Below are positions 56,878 through 64,000 of a stretch of 64,000 nucleotides of DNA, one piece after another; the first letter of the stretch is position 1; each line of letters starts with the position of its first letter. The notes beneath the pieces are model-generated. The model worked only from the letters and a program-made list of their open reading frames with translations. It was not told the origin of the DNA and ran no database searches. Origin of the DNA: an uncultured Lachnospiraceae bacterium (GTDB lineage Bacteria; Bacillota; Clostridia; Lachnospirales; Lachnospiraceae); the NCBI GenBank assembly GCA_902789555.1, contig CADAOF010000001.1, positions 373,851-437,850 on the forward strand, in the 5' to 3' direction. The position numbers were made by a program, and so were the translations under genes.

Positions 56878-57579
56878 TCAGAACTGCTCGACGGCAAACA
56901 TGTTCAGTTTTCGGATCAGTTTGATGTCCTTCTGCGTCAGGATCAGTTCCTCCTGCAGGCGCTCATCTTCAACGAGCGGTTCCGACGAGAGGATGCATTT
57001 GATGGAGATGGGCAGCAGCGGGTAGCGCGACATGCCCGAAAGCATGCCCAGCACCTCGGTGCTGCGGTCGAAGGGGTTGAGGGCCGTAAGCGTTACGCGT
57101 TCGCTGTGGTTGCTCTGGCTCTCGAACAGGAAATTGGAGACGGTATCGAAGAATTCCGCCTTGCCGAAATAGAGGTTCCGGCAGCCCTCCGGCCGGTCAA
57201 AGGAGGCGAGATCGTAGTACAGTGCCGCGGTCGGGGCACCGCCCTCGCGGCTGATCTCCAGAATGTTCCGTACGATCTTTTTTACCCGGCCGTCATAGAA
57301 ATAGACGTAGGTACAGCGCTGAGGGAAGAAGCTGTCCTCTCCTGCCGCGGTCTCTTCTGCCGATTCCGGCCGCCAGTCGATGAGCTGCTGCACCGAGATG
57401 CCAAGCGCGGACGCGATGTCGAAAAGCGTCTCCACGTCCACCGTGATCTCTCCGGTCTCATATTTGGACAGCGTTGCCTTGCTCTTATGGATCCGCGCAG
57501 CAAGATCCGTAAGCGTGAAATGCTTCACCTTGCGGTACAGACGGATGCGTCCGCCGACGTGCGCACGTACTTCCTGCAT
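56878..57579 (-). CDS. XRE family transcriptional regulator
   Basis: 233 residues. N-terminal Cro/C1-type helix-turn-helix (about 9-65: FTLTDLAARIHKSKATLSKYETG), then a long C-terminal domain without recognisable sensor fold (KIVRNILEISREGG, LYFGKAEFFDTVSNFLFE). Start at the ATG at 57579 with GAGAGG 8 bases before it; a GTG three codons upstream is in frame but touches the site. Placed directly upstream of the TAXI-TRAP operon on the same strand, it may regulate that transporter (inference). Confidence 0.88.
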   Translation of the reverse strand: MQEVRAHVGGRIRLYRKVKHFTLTDLAARIHKSKATLSKYETGEITVDVETLFDIASALGISVQQLIDWRPESAEETAAGEDSFFPQRCTYVYFYDGRVKKIVRNILEISREGGAPTAALYYDLASFDRPEGCRNLYFGKAEFFDTVSNFLFESQSNHSERVTLTALNPFDRSTEVLGMLSGMSRYPLLPISIKCILSSEPLVEDERLQEELILTQKDIKLIRKLNMFAVEQF

Positions 57580-57619
57580 GATATTCACCTCTCGAGTGGT
57601 CTTTCATGCATCATAACAC

Positions 57620-57648
57620 AAAACCCGCGGAAAATCCAGTTCCGCGGG
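57620..57648 (-). terminator. intrinsic terminator of the mrp-dacF-dut operon
   Basis: Stem CCCGCGGAA / TTCCGCGGG with a 7-base loop, then TTTTGTG on the minus strand, about 27 bases after the dut stop. Confidence 0.85.
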
Positions 57649-57674
57649 TGAAATCTTTTCTTTTTATGAAACCG

Positions 57675-58106
57675 TTACCGTATGCCGGTGGAGCCGAAGC
57701 CGCCCCGGTCCTTTGCCGCAAGGTGTTCGACCTGTTCAAAGACGAGTTCCGGCTGATTCTTCACGATCCGAAACTGGCAGATCCTGTCGCCCTTTCGAAT
57801 CAGGACGTCGCGGGTCGCGAGCATCGGTGCCTTCCATTCGTCGTTATCGCCGCAGTAGCTGCCGTCCACGACGCCGACGCTGTTCGTCTGCAGCAGGCCG
57901 AAATTCCTGAAGGTCGAACTGCGCGGCGCGATATGGGCTTCGTAACCTTCCGGCAGCTGCATCGCGACGCCGAGCGGGATCAGGCGGAATTCGCCCGCCT
58001 TCATCTCGATATCCTCCGCAGCGCGCAGGTCCACCCAGTCGCCGCCGGGCGCAGCCGCGATCGGCGGAAGGTCTTCGCATAAATAACGGATCCGGATCGT
58101 TTCCAT
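57675..58106 (-). CDS. dut: dUTP diphosphatase
   Basis: Hydrolyses dUTP to dUMP, keeping uracil out of DNA and feeding thymidylate synthesis. 142 residues, homotrimeric family. All five motifs are present: [17 protein letters not shown] (about 82-88), [14 protein letters not shown] (the catalytic Asp), GDRICQF and the C-terminal DRGGFGSTG. The ATG at 58106 is one base beyond the dacF stop and has no good SD, so reinitiation after dacF is probable; an in-frame start 28 codons earlier within dacF gives a non-homologous N-terminus. Confidence 0.94.
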   Translation of the reverse strand: METIRIRYLCEDLPPIAAAPGGDWVDLRAAEDIEMKAGEFRLIPLGVAMQLPEGYEAHIAPRSSTFRNFGLLQTNSVGVVDGSYCGDNDEWKAPMLATRDVLIRKGDRICQFRIVKNQPELVFEQVEHLAAKDRGGFGSTGIR

Positions 58107-58107
58107 C

Positions 58108-59529
58108 TTATCTGTGTTTCTTTCTGCGCTTCTTCGCGCGGAGGAACATTTCGCCGAGGATGTAAAGCGCGACGGAAAGCAGGGCGACAAGGACGCAGAT
58201 CACGATGACCTGGCGCGTGCTCAGGCCGTTCTTCGCTTCCTCCCCTTCCTGCGTGGAGGCGGGGACGCTGCTCTCGGTGCCGGCAGGGGAACTCTTCCCT
58301 GCATTGTCGGGCAGGGTCGCTGCAGTCTCCTGCTCCTGTGCCTGCGACGATGCGTACGGGTCGTCCACCCAGACCGGGAAGGTCACGGTGAGGACTTCAT
58401 TGCCGAAAACATATTTGGCCATAAGGCTGCCCTCTTCGGAGGTCAGTTCCGGCTTCCAGCTGAGGTTTTTGCTGGCGTTCGGGACAAGGAAACGTCCGGG
58501 ATACTGTTCGATCATGTCGCCGGCCATCAGTTCGATCTGCCGGCCGCTCGCCGCCGTCATGATGAAATCCTTCGGATCGTATTTCGGAAGGTCCAGCAGC
58601 GAGAAGTTGTTGAAGCCGTAGTCCAGCAGCGTCTTGATGTCCTGGTAGGCCAGAGCGGTGGTATCCGAATGCATCGTGACCGCGATCAGGTCCAGCTTGC
58701 CGTCGGTCGCATAGACCGCGCGGGTAAACATGGCTTCGCTCGTGTAGCCGGTCTTGCCGCAGACGCATCTCGGGTCGTAGTACTGCGAGTCGCGGCTGAA
58801 CACCTTATAGCCGTGGCTGCAGTTGATGGTCTTGCCGAAACTGTCCGTGAAGCTGTATTTCTCCGTACCGGCGATCTTGCGGTAAATGTCGTTTTCCGCC
58901 GCCGCCCACAGGATCTTGGCCATGTCGTGGGCCGTGGTCAGATGCGTCTGATCGTTCAGGCCGTGCGGGTTGTTGAAATGCGTATTGACCGTGCCGACCG
59001 CCTGTGCCTTCTCGTTCATCAGCTTCGAAAAGCCGTCAAGGCTCCCGGAAATATGCTCCGCAAGCGCATAGCCGATGGTGTTGACCGAGTCGAGCGAAAG
59101 GGCATAAAGAGCCTGCTCAATGCTCATGGACTGACCTTCGTAAAAGCGCATCTGGCTGTCGAAGCCGCCCCAGACAAGGTCCGTGACGGACGCTTTCGAA
59201 AGGGTCAGCTTTTCCCACAGCGGAACGTTCTCGATGGTCACGAGCGCCGTCATGATCTTGGTGATGCTCGCCGGGAACATCTGCTGGTGCGGGTTCTTCG
59301 CGTAGAGAACGGTGCCGCTGTTCAGTTCCACCAGGAAAGCGGTATCCGCCTCTACGTAAGGGTTTGCCGGCCAGGGCAGGTTCAGGTGGTCCGTAAAGGC
59401 ATGGTCGCTGCGGCCGATCGGTGTCGTCTTCAGCTGCGCCTCGGGGACCGCCGCCTGCGCGGGGACCGCCGCCGTGATCAGCAGAAGGCACGCCATGAGC
59501 CACAGGACTGTTTTTCTGATCTTCTTCAT
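58108..59529 (-). CDS. dacF: D-alanyl-D-alanine carboxypeptidase (DacF-type low-molecular-weight PBP)
   Basis: 473 residues. Signal peptide 1-25 (AQA/AV). S11 peptidase domain: [12 protein letters not shown] (Ser of SxxK, about 85), [15 protein letters not shown] (SxN) and [10 protein letters not shown] (KTG). A C-terminal beta domain, a Ser/Thr/Glu-rich linker (about 395-430) and a single membrane helix (about 440-461) with basic end KKRRKKHR follow; this full helix anchor replaces the amphipathic helix of PBP5-type enzymes. Trims the terminal D-Ala of wall pentapeptides. ATG overlaps the mrp stop as ATGA. Confidence 0.94.
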   Translation of the reverse strand: MKKIRKTVLWLMACLLLITAAVPAQAAVPEAQLKTTPIGRSDHAFTDHLNLPWPANPYVEADTAFLVELNSGTVLYAKNPHQQMFPASITKIMTALVTIENVPLWEKLTLSKASVTDLVWGGFDSQMRFYEGQSMSIEQALYALSLDSVNTIGYALAEHISGSLDGFSKLMNEKAQAVGTVNTHFNNPHGLNDQTHLTTAHDMAKILWAAAENDIYRKIAGTEKYSFTDSFGKTINCSHGYKVFSRDSQYYDPRCVCGKTGYTSEAMFTRAVYATDGKLDLIAVTMHSDTTALAYQDIKTLLDYGFNNFSLLDLPKYDPKDFIMTAASGRQIELMAGDMIEQYPGRFLVPNASKNLSWKPELTSEEGSLMAKYVFGNEVLTVTFPVWVDDPYASSQAQEQETAATLPDNAGKSSPAGTESSVPASTQEGEEAKNGLSTRQVIVICVLVALLSVALYILGEMFLRAKKRRKKHR

Positions 59530-60401
59530 TCTTCTTCCTTCGGGAGGAGCGCCGCGACGGCTGCAAAGCCCTCGGGCACCTCGTAGTATTCCATTTTCCC
59601 GTTGTCGGAAAATGCCGTCATAGCCGGATCGAGAGGCAGGTGCGCCGCGACCGGGACATCGTGGGCGAGCGCCCATTCGCCGATGCGGCTTTCACCGAAC
59701 AGTTCGATTTTTCTGCCGCAGTCCGGGCAGGTAAGCCAGCTGAAATTCTCAATGACGCCGAGCACGGGGATGTCCATGAGGGCAGCCATGTTGTACGCCT
59801 TGGTCACGATCATTTCCACGAGGCTCTGCGGGGAGGTGACCAGGAACACGCCGTCGACCGGCAGGGACTGGAAAACGGTAAGCGCGACGTCGCCGGTTCC
59901 GGGCGGCATGTCGACGAGCAGGTAATCCAGCTCGCCCCAGCGCACTTCGCTCCAGAACTGCTGCAGCACGCCGCCGAGGATCGGGCCGCGCCACAGTACG
60001 GGCTGTCCCTCGTCTTCCAGCAGCAGGTTGATGGATATGATGCGGATACCCGTCGCGGTCTCGGCCGGGATCATTTCTTCGTCCTTCACGCCGGCAAGCC
60101 GGTCGGCGCCGAACATGCGCGGGATGGAAGGACCGGTGATGTCGGCGTCAAGGATGCCGACTCTATAGCCCTGACGGCGCAGATAAACGGCCAGCATGGC
60201 AGTCACGCTGCTCTTGCCGACGCCGCCCTTGCCGCTGATGATGCCGATGACATGGCGGACATTGCTGTTCGCATTCATGGGTGCATGCATGTCCTGCGCG
60301 CCCTGACCGCCCTGCGCAGACGGGCAACTCTGTGCGGACGGGCAGCCTGCGCAGCTTTCCTTGCTGCAGCCGGATGAAGTGTTATTCGTATTCTGAGCCA
60401 T
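59526..60401 (-). CDS. Mrp/NBP35 family Fe-S cluster carrier ATPase
   Basis: 291 residues. N-terminal Cys-rich segment CSKESCAGCPSAQSC (about 12-26), Walker A ISGKGGVGKSS (about 55-65), Walker B-like LVDMPPGTGD and the bridging-cluster motif CPDCG (about 223-227). Binds and transfers Fe-S clusters. ATG at 60401 follows AGGAGG by 7 bases. First gene of the operon with dacF and dut; the functional link is not obvious. Confidence 0.93.
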   Translation of the reverse strand: MAQNTNNTSSGCSKESCAGCPSAQSCPSAQGGQGAQDMHAPMNANSNVRHVIGIISGKGGVGKSSVTAMLAVYLRRQGYRVGILDADITGPSIPRMFGADRLAGVKDEEMIPAETATGIRIISINLLLEDEGQPVLWRGPILGGVLQQFWSEVRWGELDYLLVDMPPGTGDVALTVFQSLPVDGVFLVTSPQSLVEMIVTKAYNMAALMDIPVLGVIENFSWLTCPDCGRKIELFGESRIGEWALAHDVPVAAHLPLDPAMTAFSDNGKMEYYEVPEGFAAVAALLPKEEE

Positions 60402-60439
60402 AAATGTGCCTCCTGATGGGGATGATCCCACAAATGAGT

Positions 60440-60468
60440 AATATAACACAGTTTCTGCAAGATGTCAA
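60440..60468 (-). promoter_or_regulatory. promoter of the mrp-dacF-dut operon
   Basis: TTGACA (60463-60468), 17 bp, TATATT (60440-60445) on the minus strand, 39 bases before the ATG. Strong match. Confidence 0.78.
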
Positions 60469-60526
60469 AATCTCCGTAACCGCACGGCGGAAGCAGTATT
60501 TCCCTGTGGTGATTTCTGCGGAATCA

Positions 60527-60535
60527 TGATATAAT
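60527..60535 (+). promoter_or_regulatory. extended -10 promoter of trmO and the racemase
   Basis: TGATATAAT (extended -10, TATAAT at 60530-60535) with no good -35, 22 bases before trmO. Back-to-back with the mrp promoter. Confidence 0.55.
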
Positions 60536-60557
60536 ACAGTTTTGCAAAGGAGTCACC

Positions 60558-61253
60558 ATGGAGATCGTTGCGCGGATAAAAAATGATTACGGAGAAAAGT
60601 TCGGCGTGCCCAGACAGGCAGGCCTCACAGAACACGCGGTCAGCCGCGTGGTCATTGAGCCGCCCTTCCGCATACGGGAGGCATTCCGCGGCATTGAAGC
60701 CTGCTCTCACCTCTGGCTCATCTGGGGCTTTTCGGAAAACGAAAGCCGCGGATGGTCCCCTACCGTGCGTCCGCCGCAGCTCGGCGGAAACACCCGGCTC
60801 GGCGTGTTCGCGACGCGCAGCCCCTACCGGCCGAACGGGATCGGCATTTCCGCGGTGAAGCTGGAAAGCGTAAATCTTGACGATCCGGACGGCGCATATC
60901 TTACCGTTTCCGGCGCGGATCTCATGAACGGAACGCCGATCTACGACATCAAACCCTACGTTGCCCTCTCGGACGCGCATCCGGAAGCCTCGGACGTGCT
61001 CGGCGGACGGCGTGTCCGGAAGAAACTCAAGGTCATCTGCAGCGGAGAGCTGCTCGCCCCCCTCTCTGAACATGAACGGCTCGGCCTTCTGGAAACGCTC
61101 AAGCTCGATCCGCGGCCGGCCTACCAGGACGATCCCGACCGGATCTACGGCATGGCCTTTGCGGGACGGAACGTCCGCTTCAGAGTGGAAAAAGAAGTTC
61201 TGACGGTACTCGGCATCGAAAAAGCCGCAGCAGCCGCGGAAAGGAAAATGTAA
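60558..61253 (+). CDS. trmO: tRNA (N6-threonylcarbamoyladenosine(37)-N6)-methyltransferase TrmO
   Basis: 231 residues. TsaA-like beta-barrel: IVARIKNDYGEKFGVPRQAGL, HLWLIWGFSEN and the SAM-binding core GVFATRSPYRPNGIGISAVKL (in part), GADLMNGTPIYDIKPYV. Methylates t6A37 of threonine tRNAs. A C-terminal domain (about 150-231) follows, as in the longer bacterial form. AAAGGAG lies 7 bases before the ATG. Its stop overlaps the start of the racemase gene (TAATG). Confidence 0.93.
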   Translation: MEIVARIKNDYGEKFGVPRQAGLTEHAVSRVVIEPPFRIREAFRGIEACSHLWLIWGFSENESRGWSPTVRPPQLGGNTRLGVFATRSPYRPNGIGISAVKLESVNLDDPDGAYLTVSGADLMNGTPIYDIKPYVALSDAHPEASDVLGGRRVRKKLKVICSGELLAPLSEHERLGLLETLKLDPRPAYQDDPDRIYGMAFAGRNVRFRVEKEVLTVLGIEKAAAAAERKM

Positions 61254-61981
61254 TGAATGAAGAAAAAAAGGTCCTCGGCATTCTCGGCGGCATGGGTCCG
61301 CTCGCGACCGTCGACCTGTACAAGAAGATCGTGCTGCTTACCGCAGCCGAAAACGACAATGCGCACATCCACACGCTGATCGATTCGGATACCGACATCG
61401 CGGACCGGACCGCGGCGATCCTCTCCGGCGGGAAGGACCCCCTGCCCGAACTGCTGAAGGCAAGAGATAACCTGGTGCGTGCAGGCGCGGAATGCCTCAT
61501 CATGCCCTGCAATACCGCCCACTATTTTCTGGAACCGCTTCGCGAAGGCTGCCCCGTGCCCTTCCTCAGCATGCTGGATGCCGCCGCCGAAGCCGCAGCC
61601 GTGAAATATCCCGGGAAGACCGGCGTGATCCTCGCGACCCGCGGGACCCTTGCAACCGGCCTCTACGGGCGCACCCTGGAAAAGCACGGCGTGCCCTTCT
61701 TCGAACCTTCGGAGGAAGAAAAGGACGTGCTGATGCACCTGATCTATGACATCGTCAAAGCCTCCCGACCGCTCGGCGAAGGCATTCCTCTCTTCCGGGA
61801 ACTCCTCCGCGGTCTGAAGAAAAGAGGCGCCGACTACTTCGTTCTCGGCTGCACGGAACTGCCGATCCTCGCCATGGAAGTGCCGCAGGAAGGTCCCTTC
61901 ATCGACGCGACCTTGGAACTGGCCAGGGCGGCGATCCGCGCCTGCGGCTATGCGGTCGAAGAACGGGACGTCAAGCCGTAA
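61253..61981 (+). CDS. Asp/Glu racemase family protein
   Basis: 242-residue cofactor-independent racemase. GILGGMGPLATVDLYKKI at the start, the two catalytic cysteines in MPCNTAHYF (about Cys84) and LGCTELPIL (about Cys202). Family length and both Cys are intact, so active; aspartate is the usual substrate of this subgroup, but glutamate or another amino acid is possible. Overlaps trmO by one base. Confidence 0.9.
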   Translation: MNEEKKVLGILGGMGPLATVDLYKKIVLLTAAENDNAHIHTLIDSDTDIADRTAAILSGGKDPLPELLKARDNLVRAGAECLIMPCNTAHYFLEPLREGCPVPFLSMLDAAAEAAAVKYPGKTGVILATRGTLATGLYGRTLEKHGVPFFEPSEEEKDVLMHLIYDIVKASRPLGEGIPLFRELLRGLKKRGADYFVLGCTELPILAMEVPQEGPFIDATLELARAAIRACGYAVEERDVKP

Positions 61982-62002
61982 GAAACTTTGATCAGGACAA
62001 TA

Positions 62003-62042
62003 AAAGACCCGGCTGCAGATGATCTCTGCAGGCCGGGTCTTT
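62003..62042. terminator. bidirectional terminator
   Basis: Outer stem AAAGACCCGG / CCGGGTCTTT, inner stem TGCAGA / TCTGCA; T-rich on both sides (TTTCTTTT on the plus strand). Serves the racemase gene and the converging PH-like gene. Confidence 0.88.
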
Positions 62043-62059
62043 CTTTTGAAAAACGGTTC

Positions 62060-62467
62060 TCAGCGTTCGGAAGGTCCGTTTACGGCTTCCGGGAGCGGCT
62101 GCTCCATCGCCCAGTCAAAGAATTTCTTCATGCTTCCCTGGGTATTCGCGAAAACGAACTCTTCATTCTCCGTGGCGAATCCCGCTTCGGAAAACAGCAG
62201 TTTCTTGTTGAACCAGTGCCGGCGCACCGCTTCGCGCTTCACGACCTTGAATTCGCCCGTGCCCAGTACTCCGGCGAAGATGATCAGAACGCGCCTGTCG
62301 GTCACGGCCATCATGGAACGATTGCCGCCGTAGACGCCGGTCAGGATGCAGTTCAGCTGCTCTCCTTCCTTCAGCATCTGCGCGAGAGGCTTCAGTTCCT
62401 TCCGCTGAAAGTAGCTGCTGTACAGGCCGAGTTCTCTGAGCCGTTTTTCCAGTTCGTGCTTATTCAT
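62060..62467 (-). CDS. small PH-domain-like protein (YokE-type)
   Basis: 135 residues, soluble. An N-terminal helical part (KRLRELGLYSSYFQRKELKPLAQML) precedes a bacterial PH-like fold (about 33-115: EGEQLNCILTGVYGGNRSMMAVTDRRVLIIFAG, in part), with the characteristic TDRRVLII strand. Ligand unknown. ATG lies 3 bases after the stop of the DAACS symporter gene, so the two are cotranscribed. Confidence 0.75.
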   Translation of the reverse strand: MNKHELEKRLRELGLYSSYFQRKELKPLAQMLKEGEQLNCILTGVYGGNRSMMAVTDRRVLIIFAGVLGTGEFKVVKREAVRRHWFNKKLLFSEAGFATENEEFVFANTQGSMKKFFDWAMEQPLPEAVNGPSER

Positions 62468-62470
62468 GCC

Positions 62471-63772
62471 TTATTTCAGGATCGAGTCTTCCTTCAGCAG
62501 GCCGAGCTTTTTGGCGATGCAGGCCGTGCAGGTCAGGTCGCCGGTGACGTTCAGCGCGGTGCGGCCCATGTCAAGCAGGGCGTCGATGCCGAGGATCATG
62601 GCATATGCCTGAGCCAGCGTGGTACCGGCTTCGATCGGCAGGTTGATGCCCGCCATGACCATGGCCAGCATGATGGCGCCGGCGCCGGGAACACCCGCGG
62701 TGCCGATGGAGGCAAGGGTCGCCAGCAGGATGACCATGCCCATCTCACCGAAGGTCAGGCCGCGGCCGTAGCAGGTCATGACCAGGAAGAACGCGCAGAC
62801 GCCCTGATAAATGGCGGTGCCGTCCATGTTGATGGTGGCGCCGAGCGGCAGCGAGAACGCGTAGACTTCCTTATCGATGCCGAGGTTTTCGGCAGCGGTC
62901 ATCGTGGTCGGCAGGGTGCCGTTCGAGGAACGGGTAACGAACGCGGTAAGGAACGGCGTACGGGCTTCCTTGACGAACTTGCCGATCTTGATCCGGAAGA
63001 TCTTCAGCAGGCCGCCGTAGACCAGGACGATGTGTATCGCATAGCCGAGGAAGCAGGCCACAAGGACGATCACGAGCGCGCCGACGACGTTCGCGCCGTT
63101 CTTCGCGAAGACTTCGCAGATCAGGACGGCAACACCGACGGGAGCGTACTGCATGATGCCCTGCACGATCTTCATCATGATCTCGGTCAGGCAGTCGAAT
63201 ACGTTGTAGGTAGTCTGCGCGATGGTTTTCAGGCGCTCATCACTGGAGGCCTTGAGGTAGGACAGGCAAAGACCGAAGACCAGGCAGAAGAAAATGACCT
63301 GCAGCACGGTCTCGTTGACCAGGGAGGAAAGGACGCTGGTCGGGATGATGTTCGCAATGATGTTCCAGATGGTCTGGTCCGTAGTGGCCGGGACCTTCTC
63401 GGCTGCTTCGACGGCCAGAATGGCGTGCGGCTGGAAGATGTTACCCATCACAAGGCCGATCGTGACACCGATGGCGGAAGTGATAAGGTAGATGATAACG
63501 ACACGGATGCCGACCTTACCGACGGTAGCCGGGGAGACCGAAGCCGCACCGACGACCAGCGAACCGACGATCATCGGGATGATGATCATCTTCAGCAGAC
63601 GGGTAAAGATGGTGCCGAACATGCTGATCCAGGCGGGCAGAGCGGTAACGCCGCTTGCCGCAAGGATGACGCCGGCAATCGCGCCGATGACAAGACCGAT
63701 CAGGATCTTGTACAGAACGTTGAAGTTCAGGTACGCCTGAAAGATACCGCCTTTTTTAGGTGCTTGACTCAT
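62471..63772 (-). CDS. dicarboxylate/amino acid:cation symporter (DAACS, GltP-like)
   Basis: 433-residue membrane protein of the glutamate/aspartate transporter fold: eight helices with two re-entrant hairpins. HP1 segment TRSSNGTLPTTM (Ser-rich; the usual SSS is SSN), helix-7 motif NMDGTAIYQG and HP2 GVPGAGAIMLAMV are present, with helix-8 substrate Asp in GIDALLDMGRTALNVTGD. Imports glutamate, aspartate or C4-dicarboxylates with Na+ or H+. AGAGGAGG lies 8 bases before the ATG. Confidence 0.93.
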   Translation of the reverse strand: MSQAPKKGGIFQAYLNFNVLYKILIGLVIGAIAGVILAASGVTALPAWISMFGTIFTRLLKMIIIPMIVGSLVVGAASVSPATVGKVGIRVVIIYLITSAIGVTIGLVMGNIFQPHAILAVEAAEKVPATTDQTIWNIIANIIPTSVLSSLVNETVLQVIFFCLVFGLCLSYLKASSDERLKTIAQTTYNVFDCLTEIMMKIVQGIMQYAPVGVAVLICEVFAKNGANVVGALVIVLVACFLGYAIHIVLVYGGLLKIFRIKIGKFVKEARTPFLTAFVTRSSNGTLPTTMTAAENLGIDKEVYAFSLPLGATINMDGTAIYQGVCAFFLVMTCYGRGLTFGEMGMVILLATLASIGTAGVPGAGAIMLAMVMAGINLPIEAGTTLAQAYAMILGIDALLDMGRTALNVTGDLTCTACIAKKLGLLKEDSILK

Positions 63773-63839
63773 AAGGAAACCTCCTCTTATTATTACCGCC
63801 GCAGTTTTTACGATTCCCGGCGGTTTTCTTTATGGTTAA

Positions 63840-63868
63840 ATTATAGCACCTTTTCGGCCGAATGTCAG
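63840..63868 (-). promoter_or_regulatory. promoter of the DAACS symporter operon
   Basis: CTGACA (63863-63868), 17 bp, consensus TATAAT (63840-63845) on the minus strand, 68 bases before the ATG. One mismatch to the full consensus. Confidence 0.8.
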
Positions 63869-63908
63869 CAAAAAAATGAATATCCCGTAAGTTTTCTAAA
63901 AAAACAAT

Positions 63909-63936
63909 AAAACCCGGGCTTTTCAGTCCGGGTTTT
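63909..63936. terminator. terminator at the right edge
   Basis: Stem AAAACCCGG (63909-63917) / CCGGGTTTT (63928-63936) with a 10-base loop, A/T runs on both sides. Probably ends a minus-strand gene that lies mostly beyond the window. Confidence 0.8.
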
Positions 63937-64000
63937 ATTTTCGAAAGGGAAGCAGTTTCTGCCCTGCGCCGCAGGCTCGCGTCATCCATCCGTACTCAGT
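63935..64000 (-). CDS. possible 3' end of a minus-strand gene cut by the window edge
   Basis: One minus-strand frame is open from the edge for 21 codons (ending KLLPFRK) and stops with TAA at 63935-63937, exactly at the base of the terminator hairpin. The other two minus frames are closed early. Too short to recognise a family; the position before a terminator is the only support. Confidence 0.35.
   Translation of the reverse strand, partial: TEYGWMTRACGAGQKLLPFRK

Noticed and set aside
61988-63910. Open frame of 640 codons on the plus strand opposite the DAACS symporter
   Set aside because: Antisense to gltP-like and PH-like genes, composition rich in Asp/His/Gln with no motif; shadow frame.

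Overview
The window comes from a moderately high-GC, low-complexity-poor chromosome that I would place among anaerobic Clostridia (Bacillota), probably from an animal gut. The grounds are: a mraZ-headed division/cell-wall cluster, lipoproteins with Gram-positive-style lipoboxes, strong AGGAGG ribosome binding sites, tRNA genes without encoded CCA, a V-type ATPase, TAXI-TRAP and AbgT transporters, and a cohesin/dockerin pair. There is no sign of an outer membrane, prophage, insertion sequence, rRNA or CRISPR array. The species assignment is inference; the gene content is read directly. Most genes lie on the minus strand and no gene-free stretch exceeds 300 bases.

Layout. 1-5.8 kb (minus): mraZ-rsmH-ftsL-PBP-mraY-murD, driven by a clear promoter followed by three 10-bp MraZ-box-like repeats; murE and murF are not between the PBP and mraY. 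6.0-12.5 kb (minus): a nucleoside-type ABC importer (BMP lipoprotein, ATPase, two permeases) split into separate promoter/terminator units by a DegV-family gene that carries a 20-residue tandem-repeat tail. 12.6-16.4 kb (minus): lgt with an unusual 180-residue Ala/Glu-rich tail, tdk, a small membrane protein and a membrane-anchored surface protein. 16.5-17.5 kb (plus): tRNA-Arg, tRNA-Leu and a D-Ala-D-Ala dipeptidase. 17.5-24 kb: the aspartate-family pathway as two divergent operons, hom-lysC-asd (minus) and ACT regulator-thrC-thrB (plus), which appear to share one overlapping face-to-face promoter. 24-26.9 kb (plus): pseudouridine catabolism (psuK, psuG) fused by overlap to a putative heavy-metal exporter. 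27-33.3 kb (minus): a DUF4139 protein, then RNase H, a membrane-anchored cohesin protein and a dockerin-bearing peptidoglycan hydrolase in one operon. 33.3-36.3 kb (minus): MATE transporter, tgt, yajC. 36.4-43.5 kb (minus): compact V-type ATPase operon E-DUF2764-A-B-D-I-K. 43.7-46 kb (plus): GPH symporter and PIG-L deacetylase. 46-51.2 kb (minus): p-aminobenzoyl-glutamate uptake and hydrolysis set. 51.4-57.6 kb (minus): SPFH protein, AEC transporter, TAXI-TRAP transporter, XRE regulator. 57.7-60.4 kb (minus): Mrp ATPase, D-Ala-D-Ala carboxypeptidase, dUTPase. 60.5-62 kb (plus): TrmO and an Asp/Glu racemase. 62-64 kb (minus): DAACS symporter with a small PH-like protein.

The most interesting item is the two-gene operon at 29.2-33.3 kb. 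It encodes a secreted SH3b/glucosaminidase protein ending in a duplicated dockerin, followed nine bases later by a single-pass membrane protein whose extracellular end is cohesin-like. This suggests that the cohesin-dockerin interaction, best known from cellulosomes, is used here to hold a cell-wall hydrolase at the membrane. Second-tier items are the extended Lgt and DegV proteins with low-complexity helical tails, the mutually exclusive promoter pair controlling threonine synthesis, a catalytically degenerate NERD-like protein inside the p-aminobenzoyl-glutamate operon, and a 13-bp perfect palindrome over the MATE promoter.
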